This document shows, one piece after another, positions 1 through 9,334 of a stretch of DNA of 64,000 nucleotides; positions within the stretch are counted from its first letter, which is position 1; each line of letters begins with the position of its first letter. The translations under genes and the position numbers were made by a program. The DNA is from Ktedonosporobacter rubrisoli (GTDB lineage: Bacteria; Chloroflexota; Ktedonobacteria; Ktedonobacterales; Ktedonobacteraceae), in assembly GCF_004208415.1 (NCBI RefSeq), contig NZ_CP035758.1, forward strand, positions 558,001 through 622,000, written 5' to 3'. Below the pieces are notes generated by a model. It did not search any database. It had not been told where the DNA came from and was given only the letters and a program-made list of their open reading frames with translations.

Positions 1-570
1 ATACGAGAGCACACACGATTTGCCCGCCGGCGTCCTCTCAGGCGTCGAACCGCCTGGCGTGCATTGCTGGCCGTAGCGGCTCTGCTTGTGATCCTCCTCG
101 CTGGCATGACCTTCTGGAATGTAAATTTACAGCATCAGCTAGCCACACGCCCCTCCGCTCCTATCGTGTACATAGTGCATGGAACAGGGAGCTCAGCGCA
201 GATCAATGGAGAAGCAGTTTTTCTGCCCCAGCAGCAGGAGACAATCTTGATTGTCCACGGCCTGCCCAGGCTCTCCGGAACCCATATTTATCAAGGCTGG
301 CTTTTACGCAACCAGCAGCCAACCAGCATAGGCACACTCAGCCTCAATCAGGGTACCGCAGTTCTGCGCTTCCCTGGCAACTTACAGGCCTATGAGGCAA
401 TTGCGGTCAGTAAAGAGCCCGGGCCTGGAGCAAGCCAGAGCGTACCAAAGGGACCAATAATCATGATGAGCTCTCTCAAAGAGCCTGCCACACATGGGCA
501 ATTACAGGAGGAGAAGACAGGCCACATCCTTCTGACTGGTTCACAGGGGAAATGGAGCGCACACGTTTGA
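1..570 (+). CDS. Anti-sigma factor, RskA-like (5' truncated by window edge)
   Basis: The frame is open to the first base, so the N-terminus lies outside the window. What remains is an Arg-rich cytoplasmic stretch, one membrane helix (ALLAVAALLVILLAGMTFW) and an extracytoplasmic domain of about 140 residues. That domain has the RskA pattern: a GxxYQGWLL-type strand and a late AIAVSKEPGPGASQ segment resembling the VTxEPxGGS motif of the family. Family members hold an ECF sigma factor at the membrane and release it after regulated proteolysis; the sigma-binding zinc-finger part would be in the missing N-terminus. The stop is 15 bases before the ECF sigma gene, so the two are probably co-transcribed, with the anti-sigma gene first. 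The TTG at 64 is not the real start because homologous-looking sequence continues upstream of it. Confidence 0.75.
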   Translation: MREHTRFARRRPLRRRTAWRALLAVAALLVILLAGMTFWNVNLQHQLATRPSAPIVYIVHGTGSSAQINGEAVFLPQQQETILIVHGLPRLSGTHIYQGWLLRNQQPTSIGTLSLNQGTAVLRFPGNLQAYEAIAVSKEPGPGASQSVPKGPIIMMSSLKEPATHGQLQEEKTGHILLTGSQGKWSAHV

Positions 571-585
571 GAGGAGAAGGACTGT

Positions 586-1218
586 ATGGGCATATTTAGG
601 AAGAAGCAGCAAAGTGGGCAGCGCTCTTATATAGCGGAAGCAGCAATAGATCATCTTAGCGATGAAGAGCTTATGTCAGCTATTGCGCACGGCACTATCG
701 AGGCCATTGAAGCGCTCTATGACCGGTATCATCAGCTTCTCTACTCACTTGCCTATCGCATGGTTGCCGATCATCAAATCGCTGAAGATCTCCTGCAGGA
801 GACTTTTTTGTCTGTCTGGCAGCATGCCGCCATCTATTCGCCAGGCGCTGGCTCGGTGAAGACCTGGCTGTGCTCAATTATCCACCACGATACTATCGAT
901 TATCTACGCAAGCTCCGCCGACGCTCCACGCTCGGTAACGTGACGCTGGAAGCGGTCGAGGAGGAAAGCAATGCCAATGATACTGATGTGTGGGATGAAA
1001 CATGGCGTAAGCTGCAGGGTGTTCAGGTCCACAAAGCGCTCATGATGCTGCCCAAAGAACAGCGCCTGGTCATTGAGTTAGCCTATTTTGGTGGCTGGAC
1101 GCATACAGAGATCGCTGATGGTTGTCAGATACCGCTAGGCACGGTCAAAGCACGCATGAGGCTGGGGCTGCAGCATCTAAGACATCAGCTCTTAACGCTG
1201 GGGATCGATGAATTCTAA
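586..1218 (+). CDS. RNA polymerase ECF sigma factor
   Basis: A 210-residue sigma-70 family protein of the extracytoplasmic-function type. Region 2 spans about residues 40-110 (ALYDRYHQLLYSLAYRMV, then AEDLLQETFLSVWQ, then TWLCSIIHHDTIDYLRKLRRR). Region 4 spans about 150-205, with a LPKEQRLVIELAYFGGWTHTEIA helix-turn-helix and GTVKARMRLGLQHLR. There is no region 1 or 3, as expected for ECF factors. The ATG has a strong GAGGAGAAGG ribosome site that begins at the stop of the upstream anti-sigma gene, which indicates translational linkage and a sigma/anti-sigma pair. Target promoters cannot be read from this window. Confidence 0.9.
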   Translation: MGIFRKKQQSGQRSYIAEAAIDHLSDEELMSAIAHGTIEAIEALYDRYHQLLYSLAYRMVADHQIAEDLLQETFLSVWQHAAIYSPGAGSVKTWLCSIIHHDTIDYLRKLRRRSTLGNVTLEAVEEESNANDTDVWDETWRKLQGVQVHKALMMLPKEQRLVIELAYFGGWTHTEIADGCQIPLGTVKARMRLGLQHLRHQLLTLGIDEF

Positions 1219-1452
1219 GCTTATACTGAGCTTGAAAGCACTTTTTAACGATTGTAGCTTTACAATCCTTCTAAAGTAGTTTACGCTACGCTCAAGCGAT
1301 GCAGAGCAGACGCGATGCACGCTCTAGCAGAACAAATAAAAGACACGATCGCCAACATTTATGTAATAATGGTATGCGACGTAATTATGCTTTCAGGAGA
1401 AATTCAACAAGGGCTCGATCTATAGAGGTTTTATAGCATCAGGAGGAGAAGC

Positions 1453-2676
1453 TTGCAGGCAAGATCCATCTTCTCACATATCATAGATGAACACTTTGAA
1501 AGCGAAGTGACATTTCTACAACAGCTTATCCATGCGCGAAGTGCGAATATCTATACAGCCGAGACCTCACCAGTAGATATCCCACTGGAAGCTGAGGTGG
1601 CAGACGCGATTAGCCAGAAGATGCATTCCTTTGGTTGGCAACCAAGACTACTCGGTCTTTCCAAACAGAGGCCTAACGTGCTCTATATACGGCCAGGCAA
1701 AGTCGAAGGAAAAACGTTGATCCTCAACACACACATGGATACGGTGCCAGCAAGCAAGGGCTACATGCACGATCCATGGGATGCACAGATTGAAAATGGC
1801 AAACTCTATGGGCTTGGAGCGGCAGACGCCAAAGCCCAGATCGCTGCCTTTATCTATGCCCTGCGCGCCTTAGATCTAGCAGGCATCGAATTAGCTGGTA
1901 CGCTCAAGCTTGCCTTTGTAGTGGATGAGGAAACAGGAGCTAATTCCCCTTACGGAACTCGTTATTTACTTGAACAAGGTCTTCTTGATGGCGACGCAGC
2001 CCTTATCGGCGAGCCAGGGGATAGCAAAATTGCCCTTGGACATCGCGGGATCTTCCGTTTCCACATTCGCATCCGAGGGGAAGCAGTTCATACAGGGCTT
2101 AAGGAGTGGGAGGAGGGAACCAGGGGAAGCAATGCGATTCTGGATATGTCTTGCCTTATTCAAGCTCTTTCTGCCTGCACATTTCCACATAGGCCTTCGC
2201 CAGCGTTCCCAGGTCGCAAGAATGTGCTTACATTTCCCACTCTTATTACCGGTGGAAGAGGAATCAATATCGTTCCAGAGACCTGCGATGCCTACGGTGA
2301 TATACGTCTCCTGCCAGGCTTAGCAGCTGAGGAGATTAGAGCAACGATAGAACAATGCCTTGCTCCACTAGAAATCCCCTATGAACTACAAGAAATTGTA
2401 TTTGTTCCTGCTGTGGAAACACCTCATAATGCAGATATTGTGAAGACCCTGGCCCGATCAGTCGATGAGATAAGCGGGACTTCACCTCGTTTGGAAGGTG
2501 CCGGCCCTGCTTGCGATGGCTGGATGTTCTCCATGAGAGGCATAGAAACGATTTGCGGCTACGGAGTGCGTTGTGGAGGTGTCCATGGAGCGGATGAGTG
2601 GGCAGACCTTGACAGCTTGCGAAGGGTCACCGAAATCTATGCCCTCACCATCTTAAGATATCTGGGACAAGCATAA
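1453..2676 (+). CDS. M20 family metallopeptidase / deacylase (ArgE/DapE-like)
   Basis: A 407-residue zinc hydrolase of the M20 clan, which includes acetylornithine deacetylase, succinyl-diaminopimelate desuccinylase and carboxypeptidases. Visible landmarks: the first metal motif NTHMDTVP (about residue 95), the bridging Asp in YGLGAADAKAQ (about 120), the catalytic Glu pair DEETGANSPYGTRY (about 158), GEPGDSKIALGHRG leading into the dimerisation domain, and the late metal His in GGVHGADEW (about 378). The TTG start is chosen because AGGAGGAG lies 5 bases upstream; no ATG or GTG fits. The exact substrate is not evident. It stands alone between the sigma gene and a convergent ABC exporter, so there is no pathway clue. 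Confidence 0.85.
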   Translation: MQARSIFSHIIDEHFESEVTFLQQLIHARSANIYTAETSPVDIPLEAEVADAISQKMHSFGWQPRLLGLSKQRPNVLYIRPGKVEGKTLILNTHMDTVPASKGYMHDPWDAQIENGKLYGLGAADAKAQIAAFIYALRALDLAGIELAGTLKLAFVVDEETGANSPYGTRYLLEQGLLDGDAALIGEPGDSKIALGHRGIFRFHIRIRGEAVHTGLKEWEEGTRGSNAILDMSCLIQALSACTFPHRPSPAFPGRKNVLTFPTLITGGRGINIVPETCDAYGDIRLLPGLAAEEIRATIEQCLAPLEIPYELQEIVFVPAVETPHNADIVKTLARSVDEISGTSPRLEGAGPACDGWMFSMRGIETICGYGVRCGGVHGADEWADLDSLRRVTEIYALTILRYLGQA

Positions 2677-2715
2677 GCAAAGATGCTTATCACTTGTCCT
2701 TGATGACCCGAATTT

Positions 2716-4695
2716 TCAGGCGGCTGCCAGTTGCATTCTGCGTAGATAGCTGATGCGCGCAACCAGGAAGTAAGCGATAAAGCACACAAGATAGAGCAAC
2801 GAAACAGGAACAAAGGCCTGCATGATGAGCGCCTCTATCCCCAGTTTAGAAAACTGGTTTGTGTGGCTCATGGATACCAGAAGATGCGCCAGGTCCAGCA
2901 GGGCCACCACGCTATGAACGAGCGAGAGTGCAAGCGGGAGAAAGAAGAGCAGCAGAAATTCACGGTTCAGCAGGCGCGCGGCCTCCCGACGTCGGAAACC
3001 AATGCGCTTCAGAGCATGAAACTGGCGCCGATCCTCCTCTTGCTGCGTAAAAAGCTTAAAGTAAATGGCACTGCCCGCGGCCAGGAAAAAGAGACAGCTA
3101 ATAAAGAAGGCGGCAAAGAGCATCACTGAGAGAATCTGCTTTCCATTATTGAAGTTTGTCACTGTCTCGGTGAGCAACGTCTGCTGCACGGCCGGTAAGC
3201 GTTGATGGAGGGCAGTGGCAATGGGTGCACTCTGCTGCCAGTTGGACAACACATAGCTATAGGCCTGCCAGCGCCGAGTACGCGGAACGCTGTTCTCTAA
3301 GTGGGCATAGAGATCATCGGTCACCACCACTACATTTGTCGTGAGATCGTTATCGTCTATGCCATACCAGAGGTTTATAACTCGCACCTGCTTTGTAGCG
3401 AGCTGCAAGTTGATTGCGCTCTTCCCAACGACTAGCTGGCACTGCTGAAAAGAAAAGCTATACCTGGCATCGGGAGTAGAGATATATCCCTGAGAGCCGC
3501 TACTGAGAGGATGAGCATTGTCCTGGTTTTCTGTGAAGTCGGGATGGGCCAGGCGCTCGACCTCTTGCAGACGGGCAAAGCTAGAATAGGCCATAACCAG
3601 AGCTGGTACGGTATGTCGGCCCTGGCGCACATTAGCTGTGATGAAAGCTGTCTGCGCGGCCGCTTGCAGAGAAAAGTGCTGACGCTCAATTTCGTGTCGC
3701 ACTTGCTCAGGGGTAAGCGCGGCAGGATGGGCCAAGTTGCTAAGCAATTGGAAGGAGAAAGGTACTTCGCGTACTGTCTGCGCCTCAAAGACTTGCAAAC
3801 CTCCATAGATGGTTCCCATCCCAATGAGCACTACGGCGTTAAGCACGGTAACAACTGTAAGCATGCGTGCATAGTCACTCATCCGATGTGAGAGGCGAGA
3901 CAGCAACAACAGGCGCATCCCAGAAATACCGGGTTGGCGCAGACGATTGAGTAGCATTACAGAACACTGGCCGAACAACAGGTAGGTGCCAAAAATGCTC
4001 AAGCCGATAATCGGAAACATGGTAAAAGAGATCGAATCGCTGAACTGAAGGGCCATATCATAGGCTGCAGCAAGGCACAGCAGTCCCAGTAGCACGGAGC
4101 GCCAGGAGGCCACCGGCGGTTCCTGCTGCGTACGCGCACCCAGCAAGAGAACGCGCGGAGTGCTTCGGGTCACGTGCAGAGAGATCCAGCAGGCCTCCAG
4201 CAAAAAGACAATCCCGAAGAAGATGCCGGTTGTAAGAAAAGTAGTTGCAGGTATGGCGAACGGCAAGGTCATAGGAAGCGCAAGAATAGCCAGCATGGCC
4301 AGCTGGAAAAAGTATGCGCACATGATGCCCAGCGCAATTCCTATCAACAGAGCAAGTAGACCGATGAGCAGGCTCTCATAAAAGATCAGTCGTCCAATCT
4401 GGCGCGGAGTTACGCCCAGGGTCAAAAGCAGGCCGAACTCTTTGTTGCGCGCACGAATGAGCGCGGCATGGAAGTAAAAGACAAAGAAGATAGCGAACAG
4501 AGCGACAAGGACCCGGAAGACTACGAGTAACTGGCTCGCAGTCTCGGTAATCGGCGCACTGCGCACTGTGGGATTATCGACAAAATTTGTGAACATGGCA
4601 AAGACCATCACAGCCAGGGTCGCGGCCAGCAGATATCCCAGGTAGCGCTGCATATTGCGCAGCATATTTTTTGTGACAAGATTACGCCAGCTCAT
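2716..4695 (-). CDS. ABC transporter permease, FtsX/BceB-like
   Basis: A membrane protein of about 659 residues with the FtsX architecture: one N-terminal helix (YLGYLLAATLAVMVFAMF), clustered helices at about 80-160 and 200-310, a large soluble loop (about 330-540) and a C-terminal helix group with an EEDRRQFHALKRIGF cytoplasmic segment. This is the layout of BceB/YxdM-type permeases that sense or remove cell-wall antibiotics. An in-frame ATG exists at 4788, but the start at 4695 (MSWRNLVTKNML) is preferred: it is preceded by a GGAGG site, matches the family N-terminus, and overlaps the ATPase stop by only 14 bases. It forms a pair with the ATPase gene just upstream. A two-component system of the kind that often controls such exporters lies 3 kb away on the other strand. 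Confidence 0.85.
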   Translation of the reverse strand: MSWRNLVTKNMLRNMQRYLGYLLAATLAVMVFAMFTNFVDNPTVRSAPITETASQLLVVFRVLVALFAIFFVFYFHAALIRARNKEFGLLLTLGVTPRQIGRLIFYESLLIGLLALLIGIALGIMCAYFFQLAMLAILALPMTLPFAIPATTFLTTGIFFGIVFLLEACWISLHVTRSTPRVLLLGARTQQEPPVASWRSVLLGLLCLAAAYDMALQFSDSISFTMFPIIGLSIFGTYLLFGQCSVMLLNRLRQPGISGMRLLLLSRLSHRMSDYARMLTVVTVLNAVVLIGMGTIYGGLQVFEAQTVREVPFSFQLLSNLAHPAALTPEQVRHEIERQHFSLQAAAQTAFITANVRQGRHTVPALVMAYSSFARLQEVERLAHPDFTENQDNAHPLSSGSQGYISTPDARYSFSFQQCQLVVGKSAINLQLATKQVRVINLWYGIDDNDLTTNVVVVTDDLYAHLENSVPRTRRWQAYSYVLSNWQQSAPIATALHQRLPAVQQTLLTETVTNFNNGKQILSVMLFAAFFISCLFFLAAGSAIYFKLFTQQEEDRRQFHALKRIGFRRREAARLLNREFLLLFFLPLALSLVHSVVALLDLAHLLVSMSHTNQFSKLGIEALIMQAFVPVSLLYLVCFIAYFLVARISYLRRMQLAAA

Positions 4696-5527
4696 GGCCG
4701 CCCTCCACATGTGCCAGAGCATCAAGGATGCTTTGAAAGAACTGCGGCTGGCTGCTGCTGCGCTGAAGTTGGCAGAAAACGCGTCCATCCTTGATAAAGA
4801 CCACGCGCTGGCTATAGCTGGCAGAGAAAGGATCGTGTGTGACCATCAGAATCGTCGCCTGTTGCTGGCTATTCAATTGCTGAAAGAGCTCCAGCAGCGC
4901 ACGGGCCGAGGCCGAATCAAGATTGCCAGTTGGCTCATCGGCCAGCAATAGACGCGGCCGATGAATAAGCGCACGGGCCACGGCGGTTCGCTGCTGCTGA
5001 CCGCCCGAGACCTCGTAAGGATAGCGCTGCATCTGCTCGCCAAGGCTCAGAAAATGTAACATTTCATCCACCCGCTGGCGGATATCTCCACCTCCCCGCT
5101 TATCAAGACTCAGCGGCAAGGCCACATTTTCTGCCAGGGTAAGGGTATCTAGCAGATTAAAATCTTGAAAGACAAAGCCCAGGTTGCGCCTGCGAAAAAG
5201 CGCCAACTCATCAGCATTGAGGGCAAGCATATTTTCCCCTTGCAAGCAGAGCTCGCCGCTCGTAGGCCTATCGAGTCCCGCCAGAATGTTCAACAGGGTT
5301 GTTTTGCCACTGCCCGATGGTCCCATAATACTAATAAATTCCTGGCGATAGACATCAAGTTCTAAGCCATTGAGCGCCCAGGTCTCAAGCCCGTTGCGCG
5401 TGTTGCGATAAGCTTTAGTTAGCGCGCGCACATGCAAAAGCATGTCTGCAGACTGCGACTGTGGTAATCCGTCCACGGAATGCTGTGAGTGCGCTTTGTG
5501 CGCACCCTGTTGAGAATATGATTGCAT
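4682..5527 (-). CDS. ABC transporter ATP-binding protein (BceA/MacB/LolD type)
   Basis: A 281-residue nucleotide-binding subunit. It has Walker A GPSGSGKTTLLN (about residue 70), a Q-loop FVFQDFNLLDTLT, signature SGGQQQRTAVARAL, Walker B LLLADEPTGNLD with D-loop, and the switch His in MVTHDPFSASY. These are hallmarks of the MacB/LolD/BceA subfamily that drives FtsX-type permeases by transmembrane mechanotransmission rather than substrate passage through a channel. The first 28 residues are polar, Gln/Ser/His-rich and not part of the fold, so a start at the internal Met of MLLHVRALTKAYR is possible; the ATG at 5527 has only a weak AAGGAA site. The 3' end overlaps the permease start, indicating an operon of ATPase then permease. 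Confidence 0.9.
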   Translation of the reverse strand: MQSYSQQGAHKAHSQHSVDGLPQSQSADMLLHVRALTKAYRNTRNGLETWALNGLELDVYRQEFISIMGPSGSGKTTLLNILAGLDRPTSGELCLQGENMLALNADELALFRRRNLGFVFQDFNLLDTLTLAENVALPLSLDKRGGGDIRQRVDEMLHFLSLGEQMQRYPYEVSGGQQQRTAVARALIHRPRLLLADEPTGNLDSASARALLELFQQLNSQQQATILMVTHDPFSASYSQRVVFIKDGRVFCQLQRSSSQPQFFQSILDALAHVEGGHELA

Positions 5528-5573
5528 GCTCGTTTTTTCCTTCTTTCCACGTTTGAAGCAAGCCCGTTGACGA

Positions 5574-5801
5574 TTACTTTGTGCCTGATTTTGGGCGAGT
5601 GAATAGCACGCCGATAATTCCCAGCGCGGTTAGCCCACCAAAAATCGCTACATACTTTTCATGGACCTTTGTCGGCTCAGCATAATCAGGAACTGTTACG
5701 TGGTAGATGTTAGGGATGAGATTATAGATGCAGAGCAATAGGGCCACAATAGTGAATGCGATAGCACCATAAAACAAGATTGGATTTCTTACATTTCCCA
5801 T
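5574..5801 (-). CDS. Small two-helix membrane protein, unknown function
   Basis: A 75-residue protein not recognised as a named family. Two membrane helices are clear: residues 9-30 (ILFYGAIAFTIVALLLCIYNLI) and 49-66 (VAIFGGLTALGIIGVLF). They are joined by a 20-residue polar loop with a PDYAEPTKVHEKY segment, and the tail is short and basic. Both ends are predicted cytoplasmic. AGGAAAGAGG lies about 10 bases before the ATG. It is 46 bases upstream of the ABC ATPase gene on the same strand, so it may be the first gene of that exporter operon and could act as a small accessory or sensor subunit; that is only an inference from position. Confidence 0.6.
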   Translation of the reverse strand: MGNVRNPILFYGAIAFTIVALLLCIYNLIPNIYHVTVPDYAEPTKVHEKYVAIFGGLTALGIIGVLFTRPKSGTK

Positions 5802-6191
5802 AACTTTAAGCCTCTTTCCTATACTGTTCTACAGAAGACTGTTTGATCCTCATGATAAAAGAAAATTGCCAACAAATTATAAACAGAGGGCTGCTTCTGG
5901 CCAGTTTGGGAGAATGTTTGGAAAATGTTTCTATTTTCTGTTAGCTGAATATAATGCGAGAAAATGGTGTCCCTATCTTATCAGCAATGGCTCTTGTCAC
6001 GGGTCCTTTGTCCATGCTATGCTCCCTTGCAGAACATTTGTCCTGACAAAAATTTAGAGGAGGATGCAATAGCCGCAACGCACAACAAGAACGTACAAGA
6101 CTTCATAGTCATAACCTGTTATCTTACCTTCAGCTAAATCTATACATTGGCATGTTTTGTAGTCAAGCGTCCCATCCGGGCAGGAGATGTT
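5802..6191. other. Divergent intergenic region, no gene seen
   Basis: A 390-base AT-richer stretch between the minus-strand exporter operon and the plus-strand EamA gene. It must hold promoters for both directions, but I found no convincing -35/-10 pair or operator. A frame at 5866 codes for a short Cys/aromatic-rich peptide with no ribosome site and is judged spurious. Confidence 0.4.
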
Positions 6192-7097
6192 ATGTCACGC
6201 AAAGGCTGGTTACTCTTTATTGCAGTTTCCATATTCTGGGGTATCCCTTATCTTTTTATCAAAATAGCCGTCCAGGAGTTGGACCCGTCCGTGGTAGTGT
6301 TTGCGCGCGCCGTGATCGCAGCAACGATATTAATACCCATGGCAGTTCATGCCAGGACGATTTTGCAGCTTTTCAGGCACTGGCCTACTCTCCTCATTTT
6401 CTCACTTATTCATATGTTCGGCTCTTTTCTTTTGATCAGCTATGGCGAGCAACACCTCTCCTCCTCTCTTTCCAGTTTGTTAATCGCGGCAAATCCATTG
6501 CTGGTCGCCGTGCTTGCGCTTGGCTTCGATAAGAGCGAGCGCGTCAATGGCTTTCGTTTGCTTGGGCTACTGGTTGGCCTGATAGGCCTAATTGTCTTAC
6601 TCGGCTTCGATCTGCGCGGCGATGGGCAACAATGGCTCGGGGCTCTCTTTATCCTCCTTGCCGCTACCGGCTACGCAATTGGTGCGCTCATGCTCAAACA
6701 TGAGCCGCTTGTCAAAATGTCCCGTGTCTCTGTAGCCGCCGCAGAGTGTAGCATTACGGCCATACTGCTGCTCCCATTTACGATCACGCGCTTGCCAAGC
6801 TCAATCCCAAGTCCACAAGTGCTCGTCAGCTTACTTATTCTTGGCCTCATCTGTACTGCTCTTGCGCTACCTACCTTCTTCGCCCTTATCGCCGAAGTTG
6901 GGGCTAGCCGTGGTAGTGTTATCACTTATATCAATCCTGCTATTTCCGTGCTGCTGGGAGTGACCTTCCTCCATGAGCAATTCACCATTGCTACCGTAGC
7001 AGGCTTTCTCCTGATTATCGGCGGTTCTTACCTTTCTACTACTGGCTCTCTCCCATTTCGCGCCGCTCGCAAGCTGCCAAAGTCAGAAGTAGACTAA
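6192..7097 (+). CDS. EamA/DMT family transporter
   Basis: A 301-residue inner-membrane protein with ten hydrophobic helices in two homologous halves, the pattern of the drug/metabolite transporter superfamily (EamA repeats). The first half opens with KGWLLFIAVSIFWGIPYLFIK and the second with WLGALFILLAATGYAIGALML; the last helices (VLLGVTFLHEQFTIATVAGFLLIIGG) carry the usual conserved Glu in HEQ. Members export amino acids, nucleotides or drugs; the substrate cannot be told. The start at 6192 is chosen because AGGAG lies 5 bases upstream. The longer TTG-started reading at 6147 adds a basic, non-conserved leader. The gene is monocistronic. Confidence 0.85.
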   Translation: MSRKGWLLFIAVSIFWGIPYLFIKIAVQELDPSVVVFARAVIAATILIPMAVHARTILQLFRHWPTLLIFSLIHMFGSFLLISYGEQHLSSSLSSLLIAANPLLVAVLALGFDKSERVNGFRLLGLLVGLIGLIVLLGFDLRGDGQQWLGALFILLAATGYAIGALMLKHEPLVKMSRVSVAAAECSITAILLLPFTITRLPSSIPSPQVLVSLLILGLICTALALPTFFALIAEVGASRGSVITYINPAISVLLGVTFLHEQFTIATVAGFLLIIGGSYLSTTGSLPFRAARKLPKSEVD

Positions 7098-7257
7098 AGC
7101 GCTCACCACGTATTTTCTTGCGTTGCGAACCGGAGGGCAAAAGCTTACTGATTACTTTGCCTCTGGTTCGCGCCCGCGCAGGTGATATAGTTTATAATAA
7201 GCTACAGCCTAAGATTATAGAAGGTCGGCGAGCCTGGCGGTCAGAGGCAAGAAGATC

Positions 7258-8028
7258 GTGGCCAATGAGAGTATGTATCTTGAAGAAAGGCAAAGCGTGT
7301 TAGCGGGAGAAAATGAGATACGAGGCGCCATTTTAGTCGTCGATGACGAGGATGATATTGTCAAGTTTATTCAGGAAGCTCTTGAGGATGAAGGCTATAC
7401 TGTGCATGTTGCCTTTGACGGCGCTCAAGCTCTGCAAGTCGCGCGGGAGCATACCCTTGACCTGATCATCCTCGATATCATGTTGCCACGGCGCAATGGC
7501 TTTACTGTCTGTCGCGAGTTGCGCGAAGAACTTGACATCCCCATTCTTTTTCTTAGTTCGAAACAGAGCGATGCCGATAAGATCCAGGGATTCAGCGTTG
7601 GTGCTGACGACTATGTGATGAAGCCATTCAGCATGAGAGAACTACTAGCCCGGGTTGAAGCCCACTTGCGCCGTGAGCGTCGTGGACAGCGGCGCGCCGA
7701 TAAAGAGCATAACGAGACGCATCTGAGCTATGGCCAGTTGAGCATCGATTTTCGGGCCCATGAAGTGCGCTATGCGGGCGAACTGCTTGCCCTGACGCCC
7801 AAGGAATTTGAGATTGTCGAGATGTTCGTCTTGCATCCACGCCAGGTATTTTCGCGCGAGAGTATCTATGATCGTATCTGGGGTATGGATTCGCTGGGCG
7901 ATACGAAAACCGTTACGGAACATATCAAACGCATTCGTAGGAAGTTCGCACAATATGATCCACGGACCGAATATATCGGTACCGTCTGGGGTGTGGGTTA
8001 CAAATGGGAAATCGGTCCATCAGTCTAA
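7258..8028 (+). CDS. OmpR/PhoB family response regulator
   Basis: A 256-residue DNA-binding response regulator. The receiver domain (about residues 25-140) shows the acidic pair VVDDEDD, the phosphoacceptor Asp73 in LIILDIMLP, a LSSKQSD switch strand and the Lys of VMKPFS. The C-terminal winged helix (about 158-252) reads LTPKEFEIVEMFVLHPRQVFSRESI and later TVTEHIKRIRRKF and GVGYKWE. The start is a GTG with an AGAGGCAAGAAG purine stretch upstream; the first 23 residues are outside the fold, so a later start is possible. It overlaps the sensor kinase gene by 25 bases, defining a two-component operon. Confidence 0.9.
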   Translation: MANESMYLEERQSVLAGENEIRGAILVVDDEDDIVKFIQEALEDEGYTVHVAFDGAQALQVAREHTLDLIILDIMLPRRNGFTVCRELREELDIPILFLSSKQSDADKIQGFSVGADDYVMKPFSMRELLARVEAHLRRERRGQRRADKEHNETHLSYGQLSIDFRAHEVRYAGELLALTPKEFEIVEMFVLHPRQVFSRESIYDRIWGMDSLGDTKTVTEHIKRIRRKFAQYDPRTEYIGTVWGVGYKWEIGPSV

Positions 8029-9173
8029 AAGAAAATAGGCAAGGCCGCAGGCGCACAAGTTTCAGGCGCGTCTTTGTCTGGTATTGCATCGGTATTGTGG
8101 GCACGACCTTTGTCATTACCTGTTTTATCGAATTTCTGCTCATTTTCTGGTATATGGAGGCCAAACACGCGGCACCCATCATGCCTGGTCTGCCTATGGA
8201 CGTTTTGGTGCTGCGACTCGCGCTCACCTTGCCATTTGTTATCCTGATTCTGGCGATCCTCTATTTCGCCTGGCGCATGGGACGCAGAGTCAGCCAGCCC
8301 GTCAATGAGCTAATGCAAGCCGTAGAAAAGATTCGTGAACAGGATCTGGATTTTACGATCACCTACAACGAGTCCAATGAACTTGGCGATCTATGCTATG
8401 CCTTCAATGAGCTGCGCAGTGAGCTGCAGGAATCGTTGAAACGTGAGTGGCGCAAGCAAGAGGAGTTGCGCACGATGGTTGCCGCGCTCTCGCATGATCT
8501 GCGCACGCCGGTGACGATCATCCAGGGGCATGTTGAAGGGCTTGGGCGCGCCGAGGCTGGGGAGAAACGCAATCAACGCCTTGAGCGCTCTCTACCTGTG
8601 CTGGAGGCCAGCAGCCAGCGTATGATGCGCTTGCTCAATGATATGTTACTGGTCTGCGCACTGGAGCAGACTGATTTTCTGATCCGGCCCCAGGCCATCA
8701 AGTTAGAGGAAGAGCTAGCCCGCAAGGGCCAGGTATATACGCTGCAAGCAGCCTCTTCGGGCATCGCTTTTGAGTATCGACTGCATCAACCGTCAGCCGA
8801 TCCGCCTCCCGTTTTGCTTGATCTGCACCGTGTTGAGCAGGTGCTTGACAATCTATTTGAAAACGCGCTACGCTACACGCCGGCCAATGGCCAGATTTGC
8901 TTGACCTGTACATGCGATGCGCAGGCCCTCGTTTTTACCCTGCACGATAGCGGAAGTGGCATTGCGGCTGAAGATCTGCCCCATGTCTGGGAAAAATTTT
9001 ATCGCGGCCAACCGCCTGCAGGTAAAAGATCCTCTAAAACCACCGGCCTGGGTCTCTATACCTGCAAATTGCTGGTAGAACGCCTTGGGGGCACAATTAC
9101 CCTGCGCAATCACCCCAGCGGCGGCTGTGAGGTAAGCTTTCGTCTGCCAATAGTAGAGGCAAAAGCTTACTGA
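8004..9173 (+). CDS. Sensor histidine kinase (HAMP, HisKA, HATPase)
   Basis: A 389-residue membrane kinase. Helices at about residues 23-50 and 69-92 enclose a short external loop of only about 20 residues, too small for a classic sensor domain. This suggests sensing within the membrane or through a partner such as an ABC exporter. HAMP is at about 93-145, and the phospho-His is H164 in LSHDLRTPVTIIQGH. The ATPase domain has the N box NLFENALRYTP, G1 DSGSGIAAEDLPHVWEKFYRG and G2 TTGLGLYTCKLLVERLGG. It is translationally coupled to the regulator through the overlap. The short-loop (intramembrane-sensing-like) design is typical of kinases paired with Bce exporters, and one is encoded 3 kb upstream, so control of that exporter is a reasonable but unproven guess. 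Confidence 0.88.
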   Translation: MGNRSISLKENRQGRRRTSFRRVFVWYCIGIVGTTFVITCFIEFLLIFWYMEAKHAAPIMPGLPMDVLVLRLALTLPFVILILAILYFAWRMGRRVSQPVNELMQAVEKIREQDLDFTITYNESNELGDLCYAFNELRSELQESLKREWRKQEELRTMVAALSHDLRTPVTIIQGHVEGLGRAEAGEKRNQRLERSLPVLEASSQRMMRLLNDMLLVCALEQTDFLIRPQAIKLEEELARKGQVYTLQAASSGIAFEYRLHQPSADPPPVLLDLHRVEQVLDNLFENALRYTPANGQICLTCTCDAQALVFTLHDSGSGIAAEDLPHVWEKFYRGQPPAGKRSSKTTGLGLYTCKLLVERLGGTITLRNHPSGGCEVSFRLPIVEAKAY

Positions 9174-9334
9174 GGTCCCGCATGGCTATCTTCTGCTTGC
9201 TGCGGTCAGACAAATGTGCTTACGCTAGATGTATAAACGCCTTAAGACAATCGCAAGCAGCCCCACAAAAGGTATTTTTGTTTATTGCACTTTCTCTCTG
9301 CTTCTCTCTGCACGCCGCCTAGCCGGTAGCTTTC

